Positions 5,274 through 12,093 of a stretch of DNA of 12,093 bases are shown here, piece after piece (positions within the stretch are counted from its first letter, which is position 1; every line of letters starts with the position of its first letter). The DNA is from Pleurocapsa sp. MO_226.B13 (GTDB lineage: Bacteria; Cyanobacteriota; Cyanobacteriia; Cyanobacteriales; Xenococcaceae). The DNA is taken from NCBI GenBank assembly GCA_030064795.1, contig JASJEI010000127.1:1-12093 (forward strand), given 5' to 3'. A program made the position numbers and the translations under genes. The notes beneath the pieces were generated by a model that saw nothing but the letters and a program-made list of their open reading frames with translations, was not told the DNA's origin and ran no database searches.

Positions 5274-5965
5274 TTATTTACGCGCGATCGCATATTTACC
5301 TCGATCAAATTTCACCTCATAGCGATCGCTCAGTCCGCGACGTTCTAGGGTAGCAGCGATCGCCGCCCAAGTATCTCGCATTTGCAATTGTTGTTTCTTA
5401 CTAGATATAGCTTCGGGATGTACTCGGTAATAGTACAGGGGTTGGGGAATATGCTTTACTTCTGTCTGTTCTGACAAACGCAGACATAGATCGTAATCGT
5501 AAGCATAGGGATATAAGGTATTAATTCCTCCTATCCCATCGAATACCGAACGACGAATCAGCCGAAAATGATAGGTCATCAAGACTTTTAGTAGTAAAAC
5601 TGGGGAATAAGGAAACATACAGCGTTGTCCAATTTTCAAAACTTCATCGTTTTCATTAACAATCCAATGATCGGTATAGGTTAAGCCGCAATCGGGATGT
5701 GTGTTGAGGACTTTAACCGTCTCGGCTAAAGTAGTCGGGGCAAGCCAGTCATTACTATCTACCCAACCCAAATAAGTTCCAGTCAATTGAGCGATCGCTG
5801 CTTTACGGCTAGCTGCAATACCCTGATGTTCGGCACAACTGTAACTCTAGAGTCTTTTTCGGCGTAACTGCGAGCAATATCTAGGGAATTATCCTTAGAA
5901 CCATCATCCCAAATCAGGAGTTCAAAATCTTGGTAAGTTTGGGCTAAAACGCTAGCGATCGCCTG
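5274..5965 (-). pseudogene. Broken family 2 glycosyltransferase
   Basis: The intact 3' part (5786-5274, 170 residues) has the GT-A signature region: WVDSNDW (nucleotide-sugar/metal-binding Asp pair) and, further on, YAYDYDLCLRL and the ending IPQPLYYYRVHPEAIS. Upstream in the neighbouring frame, QAIASVLAQTYQDF, ELLIWDDGSKDNS and IARSYAEKDSRVTV give the typical N-terminal nucleotide-binding half. A single-base frameshift near 5840 separates the halves (AEHQGIAASRKAA follows in the downstream frame). Homology ends at 5965 with a TAG; the first strand and start codon (about 20 residues) are missing. Such enzymes transfer sugars to cell-surface glycans. With two lesions it is a pseudogene. The 3' ORF alone should not be annotated as an enzyme. 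Confidence 0.8.
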
Positions 5966-6196
5966 CTACAGAATCAACCCCCTACTCTAATGCTTGGTCA
6001 AGGGAACAGATTTTCCCAGATTTCTGTACGGTATTTTCGAGATTTTTAGTTGTGAATTGGTTTCTGGTTTGGGTAGTATTCATCATTCTATGGGCAATTT
6101 GATTCCTGATTTTTTTGGACAACCTTTTTTTTGACTCCCCGTGCCAGGTAATCAAAATTGATTTCACTGACAGGGTTGTTCATCAATTGTTGCCAG
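5966..6196. other. Junction DNA between two broken genes, no gene seen
   Basis: A 61-codon minus-strand frame (6167-5982) is open but low in complexity, unrelated to any family I know and without a ribosome binding site. The plus strand has only stops. This is probably degraded insertion-sequence DNA upstream of the transposase remnant. Confidence 0.35.
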
Positions 6197-6463
6197 ATGA
6201 GTGCGGCCGGGGTGCGTCGTCAATTGATTGAGCAAAAAGGCTATCAGGATGAGGCATTGCCCAGTGTGGAAACCATTCGGCATCGCTTAAATGAGATGGG
6301 ATATACCTTTAAAGGGAAACAACCAGTCGTCAAGCTGATTGAGAAGGGTTACCAAACCGGAGTGAAGCTGAGCCAGAAGGCAATGGCAGAGTTGGAGCAA
6401 CAAATTAATCGATTCCCAAATTTACCGAAGTGGTTTGTGGAAATTACGAGTAAACCAACTTGA
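6197..6463 (+). pseudogene. Internally deleted DDE transposase (ISAzo13-like)
   Basis: The first part (SAAGVRRQLIEQKGYQ, LPSVETIRHRLNEMGY) is the helix-turn-helix region of ISAzo13/IS630-like transposases. The second part (KLIEKGYQTGVKLSQKAM to LPKWFVEI) looks like their extreme C-terminus. The two are joined at about residue 50 (GYTFKGKQPVVK), so the DDE catalytic core of some 250 residues is absent. The frame continues upstream to a TTG at 6158, but the family pattern starts only near ATG 6197. The product cannot transpose. The remnant may mark the break that removed the front of the glycosyltransferase. Family assignment is from recalled patterns. Confidence 0.6.
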
Positions 6464-6484
6464 TCATTGGATCATCTTTTTTAT
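6461..6484 (+). terminator. Weak hairpin with T-run after the transposase remnant
   Basis: TGATC and GATCA arms around ATTG are followed by TCTTTTTTAT. The first arm includes the stop codon. The stem is only five A/T-rich pairs, so a terminator role is uncertain. Confidence 0.3.
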
Positions 6485-6518
6485 GGAGTTCTCTTATTAA
6501 TTACGAGCAATCAAATAA

Positions 6519-6541
6519 ACTTGTCCTAATATAATTTTGTA
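6519..6541. repeat. 23-bp repeat, partner of 4561-4583
   Basis: It differs from the other copy at three positions only. It lies in the 145-base gap between the transposase remnant and the HlyD stop, where no gene is visible. Confidence 0.4.
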
Positions 6542-6608
6542 CGGCTATAAAATTTTAGCTAAAAGAACAAATAGGGAAGAAGTAGAGAAATAAATTGTTT
6601 TTCGCTGG

Positions 6609-8111
6609 TTATAAATCCACCATCAGTCTTGATTTCCTTAATAAAAATTGTAGGGCAGTTTCTTCTCTAGCAATAATATCAGCCCTTCCCTCCATACCCA
6701 ATTGAATCGAACATAAATTATTACCTTTCCCCAAAGTTAAACTTTCAGGCTCAATTGTTACTTCATAAAAAGCACCCAGATTATTCCCCTGTTGCTGAAC
6801 AGAGTTGTTGGCAGAATTCCCTTGAGCCTGAGGGGTAATGGTATCGGAAGATATAGCCTTTACTTGACCTTTAAGAGTGCCGTAATCAGGATAGGGACAA
6901 GCTGATACTCTTATTTGGACATTTTGACCCATCTCTAACTTACTAATGTCCTGGGGTGCAACTTTAGTTTTGACTTCTAAAGCTGCATTGCTACGAACAA
7001 TTTGGGCTATTTGTTCCCCAGGTCTAACTGTTTGGCTAGAATTACGTAAAGTAAGTCCAGCAATATTTCCATCTACTGGAGCAGTAATCTTCGTCTGATT
7101 GAGGTTGATTTTCACCTGTCGCAGTTCGTGGCGATCGCGTTTAAGCTGTTTGTCAATTTCTAACTGCTGCTGGAGCAGAGCTTGTTGTTCTTTATCTAAA
7201 GTAGCCAAAGTTGAGCGACCGCTAGCTTGTTCTTGGGCAATATTGGCTTCGGCGATCGCGATTTCAGCTTGACTGGGATTGAGATAGGTTTTCGCCCGTT
7301 CTAATCTCGCCCTAGCAGCGGCGATGGCTTCCTGTAGTTGGGCAACTGTTTCTCGTTGCATAGCAACTGCGGCTTGTTGTGAGGCGACTGCTTGCTGTTG
7401 CTGGTCAACAGCTAATTTAGCCTCTTCCAAGTGATCGAGGGATAAAGCTCCTTGAGCAGCAACACTTTGATAGCGTTTGTGTTTAGAATAAGCTGCTAAA
7501 TAAGCAGCTTCAACAGATTTTAAATTGGCTTGAGACGAGTTTATTTCTGCCTTGGCTCTTTGTAAATCCTTTTGGGCAACTCTCACATTTGCCTCAGCTT
7601 CTTGTACTTCTGCATCAGTAGTAAGTAGTTTGTCACGATATTCTCGACGACGACGTTCTAATTCTGCTTCCGCAGAGATAATAACGCGGTTAATACGATC
7701 GGTTTCTGATTCAATTTGGCGATCGAGGGTACTTATCTGAGCCTTAATTTGAACTAATTGCTGTTGCGCCTGCTCAATATTAGTTTCCAGTTGATTTTTT
7801 TGTGTTTGTAGGCGGGAATCATCAATAGTAGCGATAATATCTCCCTGTTTAACTGCTTGATTCTCTTCGACAGCAATATTAAGAATCTGTCCTTCAGTAG
7901 CAGCCTGAACGACCGCTAATTCTCCCGCAGGGCGCAGGCTGGCTTGAGCTTTGACAGTTTCTTTATACTTCGCTGTCGAGGCAAGAGGAATAGCCAATCC
8001 TAAAGTAGCAGCGATCAATATACCACCAAATTTAATCCAGCGATCTATAGAAGGCAGGAATTCGTTTTCTCTAATGGGAGGAAGAATATAAGTTGTTTGT
8101 GAATTAGTCAT
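6609..8111 (-). CDS. HlyD-family periplasmic adaptor of a type I secretion system
   Basis: The 500-residue protein has a short cytoplasmic N-terminus and one membrane anchor (about 26-46). A lipoyl half-motif follows (67-98, AATEGQILNIAVEENQAVKQGD), then a long coiled-coil hairpin (about 99-335, rich in Q, A, E). The second lipoyl half comes next (341-372, TKITAPVDGNIAGLTL), then a beta-barrel domain to the C-terminus. This is the standard build of membrane-fusion adaptors that link an inner-membrane ABC exporter to a TolC-like outer-membrane channel. The hairpin is long enough to span the cyanobacterial periplasm. It lies 172 bases downstream of the C39-ABC gene on the same strand. Its ribosome binding site is weak (GGAAA). 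A degraded paralog of its last 79 codons lies at 2813. No outer-membrane partner is encoded in the window. Confidence 0.93.
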   Translation of the reverse strand: MTNSQTTYILPPIRENEFLPSIDRWIKFGGILIAATLGLAIPLASTAKYKETVKAQASLRPAGELAVVQAATEGQILNIAVEENQAVKQGDIIATIDDSRLQTQKNQLETNIEQAQQQLVQIKAQISTLDRQIESETDRINRVIISAEAELERRRREYRDKLLTTDAEVQEAEANVRVAQKDLQRAKAEINSSQANLKSVEAAYLAAYSKHKRYQSVAAQGALSLDHLEEAKLAVDQQQQAVASQQAAVAMQRETVAQLQEAIAAARARLERAKTYLNPSQAEIAIAEANIAQEQASGRSTLATLDKEQQALLQQQLEIDKQLKRDRHELRQVKINLNQTKITAPVDGNIAGLTLRNSSQTVRPGEQIAQIVRSNAALEVKTKVAPQDISKLEMGQNVQIRVSACPYPDYGTLKGQVKAISSDTITPQAQGNSANNSVQQQGNNLGAFYEVTIEPESLTLGKGNNLCSIQLGMEGRADIIAREETALQFLLRKSRLMVDL

Positions 8112-8163
8112 AATAATTTCCAGATTTAAGCTTTAGATATAATGAGTTCGGAGTTAGGAGTAT

Positions 8164-8206
8164 GCCCTACGGGCACGCTTCGCGAACGGAATACTCGCTA
8201 CGCGAG
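8164..8206. repeat. Cluster of REP-like mini-palindromes
   Basis: GCCCTACGGGC (8164-8174), GCTTCGCGAAC (8177-8187, with the palindrome TTCGCGAA) and CTCGCTACGCGAG (8194-8206) lie in tandem between the ABC and HlyD genes. Two share the plan stem-TAC-stem. Such arrays are common cyanobacterial intergenic repeats. Folded in the transcript they could stabilise the upstream mRNA or reduce read-through into hlyD. Confidence 0.6.
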
Positions 8207-8283
8207 AAGCAAGCTACGGAGTTATGATTTTTCTCTATTGCCTTTTGTCTCTCTTAACTGGGTAATTTAGTTGGCACTAATAT

Positions 8284-10503
8284 TTAATGAGGTGAATGAC
8301 CATTACTAGAAATGCGATCGCCTAAAGATAATAAAGCTAAATTTTTCGCAGAAGGGATAAAATCATCGAGGAAGTCAAGGTGATCTCCAGCTTGAGCGGC
8401 TAAATCTTGGACTGTGCCTTGGATTTTTAATTTTCCTTTTTCTAACATCACAATCCAATCAGCACGCCGAATCACCTTAGGACGATGAGAGATCATAATT
8501 GTGGTTTTGCCTTGGCGATGGAAGAGTAATTGCTCTAAAACTCTAGCTTCACTTACTGGATCGAGTGCGCCTGTAGATTCATCTAAAATTAACACTGGAG
8601 GATCGGTAACTATGGCTCTGGCGATCGCTAATCTTTGCTTCTGCCCCCCAGAAAGATTAGCTCCAAATTCTCCTAAAACTGTTTGATATTTATCTGGAAG
8701 TTCGCTAATAAATTCATCAGCACCAGCTATTTGGCAAGCTTTGACAATTTGTTCAAAGCTGACGTTAGGATAACTAAAGCGGAAATTTTCAATAATCGAG
8801 CGACTCCAAAAATGGGCTTCTTGAGGGACTAATACCACTTGCTGACGCAAACATTCTAGAGATATATCTTGTTGATTGTATGAGTCGTAACGGATATTGC
8901 CCGATTGAGAAGAATATAAACCAGCAATTAGTTTGGCAAGAGTGCTTTTACCACAACCAGATTCTCCAATCAAAGCGATCGCTTTGCCACCAGGAATTTT
9001 GACTGAAAAATCCTCCAGGAGATCGACTCTGCCAGCATGGTGAAAGTTGAGCTTAGTGCAAGTAATATCTGCATCACCAGGAATTTCTGCCCAAGGCTTT
9101 TTGAAATCTTTTTCGTCTTCTGGAGTCGCGTCAATTACTTCGGTTAAACGTTGAATAACTACTTGTGCGGTAATAAACTCATCAATCAAGCCAATGGCTG
9201 CTCCGAGAAAGCCCAAAAAGTTACCGCTCATGCCGTTGTATGCCATCAACTGACCGATAGTTAACTTGCCACCAATAACTAGGTAGCTACCTAACCAAAG
9301 GACAGCGATCGAAATAAAGGTAGAAAAAATGCCAGTGATTGTCCCGCTGTAAAGTCCCAGTTTCATCCTACTCCAACCCAAATTGGCGAGGCGACCATAG
9401 TTGCCTTGATATTCTTGCCAAGCTTGAGGGGTGGCTTGGGTAGTTTTGAGCACTTGAACACCGCGAAAGGTTTCTACCAAAAAGCCTTGGTTTTCTGTAC
9501 CTAAAACGATGGTGTTACGAGTTTTCCGCCGTAAGGCAGGTAAAAATAACAGATTAACCCCAGTAACGACGACAAAAGCACCAATGGAAGCTAAAGTCAG
9601 TTCCCAACTGTAGACGATCATTAAGCCCAAGGAAATCAAGGCGATAAAAAATTGACTGGGTAAACCGAGAACAATTTGGGAAACTAAGGCATTGATGGCA
9701 TTGACATCAGCAATACGACTAACTACTTCTCCACTGCGCCGTCCTTCAAAGTAAGATAAGGGCAAGTGTAGCAGTTTGCGACCGTATTCTAGGATCAGTC
9801 CTAATTGTAATTTTTGTCCAAAGTGACCAATTAGGTGCGACTGCACTAAACCTACTGCACTTCTAAACAAGTTCATCAAGATGACACCAATAGCCACAGT
9901 AGTCAGTAGTTGGGTATCTCCCCTGACCAATACGTCATCGGTAAGTAGTTGCATCATTAGGGGAGAAGCAAGAGAAAGCAGTCCCACGCCGAAGTTGATA
10001 ACAATGGCTAAGAGTAGAATATGACGATAGGGCCAAACCCGCTGGAGATAGCGACCAAAACCACCTACTTTGTCATTTTCTTGCTGGTAAAAGCGACTGT
10101 CATCAGGTGTCAGGAGCAACATGATGCCGTTACCCCAACCAGCAATTAACTCTTGGCGGGTAAGGTAGCGGATGCCTACGGCAGGATCGGCAATGACATA
10201 TTTTTTGCCTTTTTTGCCATATAAAACCACCCAGTGGTAGCCTTTCCAGTGAATAACGGCGGGTAGAGGGGCTTCATTAAGGCGATCTATAATTTGAGCA
10301 GTGGCTTTGACTTGCCGGGCATTGAACCCAAAGGCTTCTGCGCCGCGACTCATACCTAATAAGGTTGTGCCTCGCGCGCCTGTGCCTACTGCTTCGCGAA
10401 CCTTACTAATCGCAAAGGTGCGTCCGTAGTGCTTGGCAATCGTGGCAATACAAGCAGCACCACAGTCTTCTTCACTATGTTGCAGGACAATTGGGTATTT
10501 CAT
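8284..10503 (-). CDS. Peptidase-containing ABC transporter (C39 peptidase, membrane domain, ATPase)
   Basis: The 739-residue protein has the three-part build of bacteriocin-type exporters. Residues 1-135 are a C39 cysteine peptidase with a complete catalytic set: Gln8, Cys14 (EEDCGAAC), His90 (GYHWVVL) and Asp106 (IADPAVG). Residues about 150-450 are a six-helix exporter domain. Residues about 475-715 are the ATPase: Walker A GESGCGKST (513-521), Q-loop Gln561, signature LSGGQ (617-621), Walker B VLILDE (637-642) and switch His673. It should cut double-glycine leaders and export the cargo with HlyD. The likely substrate gene lies 551 bases upstream on the same strand. No Shine-Dalgarno sequence precedes ATG 10503, and the leader region is occupied by a decayed copy of its own peptidase domain. 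Catalytic residues are intact, unlike the C39-like domain of hemolysin exporters. Partial copies lie at 1376 and 10524. Confidence 0.95.
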   Translation of the reverse strand: MKYPIVLQHSEEDCGAACIATIAKHYGRTFAISKVREAVGTGARGTTLLGMSRGAEAFGFNARQVKATAQIIDRLNEAPLPAVIHWKGYHWVVLYGKKGKKYVIADPAVGIRYLTRQELIAGWGNGIMLLLTPDDSRFYQQENDKVGGFGRYLQRVWPYRHILLLAIVINFGVGLLSLASPLMMQLLTDDVLVRGDTQLLTTVAIGVILMNLFRSAVGLVQSHLIGHFGQKLQLGLILEYGRKLLHLPLSYFEGRRSGEVVSRIADVNAINALVSQIVLGLPSQFFIALISLGLMIVYSWELTLASIGAFVVVTGVNLLFLPALRRKTRNTIVLGTENQGFLVETFRGVQVLKTTQATPQAWQEYQGNYGRLANLGWSRMKLGLYSGTITGIFSTFISIAVLWLGSYLVIGGKLTIGQLMAYNGMSGNFLGFLGAAIGLIDEFITAQVVIQRLTEVIDATPEDEKDFKKPWAEIPGDADITCTKLNFHHAGRVDLLEDFSVKIPGGKAIALIGESGCGKSTLAKLIAGLYSSQSGNIRYDSYNQQDISLECLRQQVVLVPQEAHFWSRSIIENFRFSYPNVSFEQIVKACQIAGADEFISELPDKYQTVLGEFGANLSGGQKQRLAIARAIVTDPPVLILDESTGALDPVSEARVLEQLLFHRQGKTTIMISHRPKVIRRADWIVMLEKGKLKIQGTVQDLAAQAGDHLDFLDDFIPSAKNLALLSLGDRISSNGHSPH

Positions 10504-10523
10504 GTTGATAATGAATATTTATT

Positions 10524-10822
10524 TTTCCTTTTTTGCCGTATAAAACGACCCAGTGGTAGCCTTTCCAGTGAATAATAGCTGGCAGGGGAGCTTCGTGCAG
10601 GCGATCGATAATTTGACTGGTAGCTTTGACTTGGCGGGCATTGAACCCAAAGGCTTCTGCTCCTCGATTCATACCTAATAAGGTTGTGCCTCGCGCGCCT
10701 GTGCCTACTGCTTCGCGAACCTTACTAATCGCAAAGGTGCGTCCTTAGTGTTTGGCGATCGTGGCAATACAAGCAGCACCACAGTCTTCTTCACTATGTT
10801 GCAGGACAATTGGGTATTTCAT
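10524..10822 (-). pseudogene. Decayed duplicate of the C39 peptidase domain
   Basis: From ATG 10822 the sequence repeats the first ~99 codons of the transporter, offset by 319 bases. It keeps Gln8, Cys14 and His90, but Tyr26 has become TAA (plus-strand TTA 10745-10747). The copy ends at GKKGK before Asp106, after which 20 unrelated bases lead into the transporter start. Identity is uneven. The first ~155 bases (10822-10668) differ from the transporter at about three positions. The remaining ~145 differ at roughly twenty, many of them silent (for instance the segments around 10575-10640). A long-separated paralog refreshed by gene conversion, or recombination of two loci, would explain that. 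A 66-codon frame within it (10672-10475) runs into the transporter start region out of frame and is not a gene. Confidence 0.85.
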
Positions 10823-10847
10823 CTTCTAGAGTGATGATTGGCGAGAA

Positions 10848-10879
10848 AATACAGTAGGGTTTTGCATTCCTACTGTATT
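10848..10879 (-). terminator. Hairpin between precursor and transporter: terminator or attenuator
   Basis: AATACAGTAGG (10848-10858) and CCTACTGTATT (10869-10879) are perfect 11-bp inverted arms around a 10-base loop. Reading on the minus strand the hairpin is followed by TTCTC, giving TATTTTCTC at the exit. It lies after the precursor gene and before the transporter genes. A leaky terminator here would give much precursor and little transporter mRNA. The arms are seen; strength is inferred. Confidence 0.6.
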
Positions 10880-10942
10880 GAGTGTTTAGCTTTTCCATTG
10901 AGACTTTTAACTGCTCAAAGGTGTAGTCAAAAGTAGTTAGTC

Positions 10943-10995
10943 AGAGCGATCGCAGATCAATTTTGTTCTTTAATCGACTGCGACGGATTCGCTCT
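10943..10995. repeat. Large bulged inverted repeat containing a HIP1 octamer
   Basis: AGAGCGA plus TCGCAG (10943-10955) pairs with CTGCGA (10978-10983) and TCGCTCT (10989-10995), leaving a five-base bulge (10984-10988) and a 22-base loop. It lies 59 bases downstream of the precursor stop on the minus strand. It has no T-run, so 3'-end stabilisation of the precursor mRNA is more likely than termination. Otherwise the 230-base gap shows no gene. Confidence 0.5.
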
Positions 10996-11053
10996 CTTTA
11001 CTGTTAGGTCCGACTGGGTAGGGATTATTTAAGATGCTAGACAACCAGTTTCA

Positions 11054-11452
11054 TTAGGCTGCGGCGTAAAATTCATATCTCCTTCCTGGTGTTAGATCCT
11101 GAGAAAGATTTTGTCCTTCTGGTAGGTTCAGCATCACATCCCAAGTTGCTATAGCTGTCCCAGCTGTACCATTAAAATCCTCAACAGCTCCATTAGCAAT
11201 GGAAAGATTATCGCCAGCGTTAGGAGCACCAGCAAAGTCTAGGTCATAGGATAAATCCAAGCCGGTGCTGTTTGTTATCTGAAGAAGCGTCGGGTTTGGT
11301 GCAGCAAAGGCTCTGAAGTCACCTTGGGTCGGTGCGCCTGCCCTAACTGGACCGACATCTCTAATTAAAACTACAGACACTCCTCCCTCAATCATTGCTC
11401 CTTCTTCGGGGGTTAATTCAGTAAACAGTTGTTCGTGTTGATTGTATTTCAT
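11054..11452 (-). CDS. Double-glycine leader precursor with a beta-rich cargo (substrate of the C39 transporter)
   Basis: The 132-residue protein begins with a classic leader: MKYNQHEQLFTELTPEEG and AMIEGG, with cleavage expected after Gly24. The hydrophobic residues before the GG (Leu9, Leu13, Met20/Ile21) sit where C39 peptidases need them. The 108-residue cargo has no cysteine, so it is not a disulfide or lanthionine peptide. It is rich in G, A, N, T and D. From about residue 55 (LLQITNSTGLDLSYDLDF to LTPGRRYEFYAAA) it reads like a small beta-sandwich, not an amphipathic helix. I do not recognise the cargo. I chose ATG 11452, not the longer frame to 11518, because AAGGAG lies seven bases upstream and the leader starts there. 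A promoter-like region is at 11530-11625. The gene heads the set with the C39-ABC exporter and HlyD. Confidence 0.85.
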   Translation of the reverse strand: MKYNQHEQLFTELTPEEGAMIEGGVSVVLIRDVGPVRAGAPTQGDFRAFAAPNPTLLQITNSTGLDLSYDLDFAGAPNAGDNLSIANGAVEDFNGTAGTAIATWDVMLNLPEGQNLSQDLTPGRRYEFYAAA

Positions 11453-11529
11453 TTTTTTCTCCTTAATAGGATGTAATTTCTTATTTAAGAAAGCTTGTTT
11501 GTTGCTTTCTTGTATCATTATGTTTGACT

Positions 11530-11625
11530 ATTTTGTTTGATTGTTGAGTTAAATTCAGGAGTATAAGAAATATTTTTTGGCTGAAATTCAGTTATTTTTA
11601 GATTAATTCAGGCGAAGCTATTTTC
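11530..11625 (-). promoter_or_regulatory. Promoter-like region of the double-glycine precursor
   Basis: On the minus strand TTATACT (11566-11560) stands at a -10 position about 108 bases before the start codon. It is followed by CCTGAATTTAACTCAAC, the block shared with 4089-4105 and 4653-4669. Upstream are further TGAATT-type motifs (11582-11591 and 11604-11611), more degenerate and spaced less regularly than at the other two sites. The 20 bases 11491-11510 of the leader are identical to 4601-4620. Confidence 0.55.
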
Positions 11626-11709
11626 CAACCTTGATAATCTAATTGGTTTATTGATCAATAAATATGAGTTTAGATTAACTCTTTAGACTTCTTGCAGAAT
11701 TCAGGGTCA

Positions 11710-11784
11710 GGGGAAAAGGGTCAGGGGGAAAGGATCAATTTTCATTTCCTTACCCTTTAACCTTTAACCTTTAACCTTTTCCCC
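11710..11784. repeat. CCTTTAA heptamer repeats inside an inverted repeat
   Basis: CCTTTAA occurs three times in tandem (11754-11774) and runs into CCTTTTCCCC (11775-11784). That is the exact inverse of GGGGAAAAGG at 11710-11719, so the whole block can fold back. Heptamer tracts of this kind are short tandem repeats of cyanobacterial intergenic DNA. No gene is visible from 11570 to 12056. Confidence 0.7.
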
Positions 11785-11814
11785 AAACTCAACCGAGGTT
11801 TATCGGACTTATGC

Positions 11815-12056
11815 AAGAGATGCCATGAGCGTGCCGCTCACAACCCAGGGATGAAAATATGATAGCCTTCAACTGAGACTAAAAAGAGGTCGATATAGAC
11901 AGTAGTGAATTAGCCCGAGCAAGAGATAGATCGCGATACCGATAGGCACAACCCAATGTGAAACCTAATCATTGAAGTAGGAAACACGAAAGACAGAATC
12001 TAAATTATTACAGGTATCGAATTAGTCTCCCTGGTCAAAATTGAGAATAATCAGAA
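11815..12056 (+). other. 5' noncoding region of an IS110-type element, possible bridge RNA locus
   Basis: The ~240 bases before the transposase start have no open gene but contain hairpins: TGAGCG and CGCTCA around TGC (11826-11840), and CCTA/TAGG arms at 11964-11981. IS110-group elements carry a structured noncoding RNA upstream of the recombinase that pairs with donor and target DNA. The element's left end cannot be fixed because the right end is outside the window. Confidence 0.4.
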
Positions 12057-12093
12057 ATGGAAATTACTCATACTCACTGTGCGGGATTAGATG
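12057..12093 (+). CDS. N-terminus of an IS110-family transposase, cut by the window edge
   Basis: The last 12 codons read MEITHTHCAGLD. CAGLD directly after a short N-terminus is the start of the DEDD RuvC-like domain of many IS110-family transposases (usually continuing VHKKTV), and the Asp is the first catalytic acidic residue. IS110 enzymes recombine DNA without terminal inverted repeats. Only 37 bases are visible, so this is a pattern call. The clean start and long preceding noncoding region agree with it. Confidence 0.6.
   Translation, partial: MEITHTHCAGLD

Noticed and set aside
5982..6167. 61-codon minus-strand ORF
   Set aside because: Polar low-complexity product between two broken genes, with no start signal or recognisable domain.
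10475..10672. 66-codon ORF as a separate gene
   Set aside because: It is the part of the decayed C39 duplicate downstream of its stop codon; its tail reads the transporter start region out of frame.
11453..11518. 22-residue N-terminal extension of the double-glycine precursor
   Set aside because: The Shine-Dalgarno AAGGAG and the leader pattern both place the start at 11452; the extension covers a leader segment shared with the gene-less copy at 4597.
1..12093. tRNA, rRNA or classic riboswitch
   Set aside because: No cloverleaf with a GTTCRA arm, rRNA core motif or known aptamer pattern was seen by eye on either strand; a covariance search would be needed to exclude them fully.

Overview
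The window looks like an accessory region of a cyanobacterial chromosome. The octamer GCGATCGC (HIP1, the highly iterated cyanobacterial palindrome) occurs roughly twenty times. The recognisable families also fit: a DevC-type exporter subunit, an N-terminal helix-turn-helix domain of the large cyanobacterial AAA-like/vWA-MoxR-associated proteins, CCTTTAA heptamer repeats and REP-like mini-palindromes. Species cannot be fixed from this sequence.

Layout. Positions 1-1184 (+) hold the tail of an unrecognised ORF, a ferritin-like di-iron protein and a broken start of devC. Positions 1200-3050 are a graveyard: a dead helix-turn-helix fragment, a membrane-domain fragment of a peptidase-containing ABC transporter, the ghost of a 51-residue protein and the last ~80 codons of a HlyD-type adaptor. 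An apparently intact MazF/ribbon-helix-helix toxin-antitoxin pair sits among them. Positions 3148-3948 (-) encode a 266-residue RTX calcium-binding-repeat protein with a good ribosome binding site and its own terminator. Positions 4080-5270 carry promoter-like DNA, the 5' leader of a lost precursor gene, a second truncated helix-turn-helix gene and an intact 51-codon ORF. A broken glycosyltransferase and an internally deleted transposase follow, to 6463. Positions 6609-11452 (-) are the living part: HlyD adaptor, ABC transporter with an N-terminal C39 peptidase, a decayed second copy of that peptidase domain, and a 132-residue precursor with a double-glycine leader. The right edge has CCTTTAA repeats and the 5' noncoding part plus first 12 codons of an IS110-family transposase.

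How the genes fit together. The double-glycine precursor, the C39-ABC transporter and the HlyD adaptor form a plausible type I secretion set: the peptidase removes the 24-residue leader while the ABC part exports the 108-residue cargo through HlyD and an outer-membrane channel encoded elsewhere. HlyD and ABC-transporter remnants near the RTX gene suggest that a second, paralogous secretion locus was once here and decayed, leaving its RTX product behind. The most interesting new point is that the RTX gene, the living precursor and a lost precursor share the same upstream motif: a TATACT-like -10 preceded by copies of TGAATTTA, on a 10-bp period at two of the three sites. This suggests common control of the secreted products.
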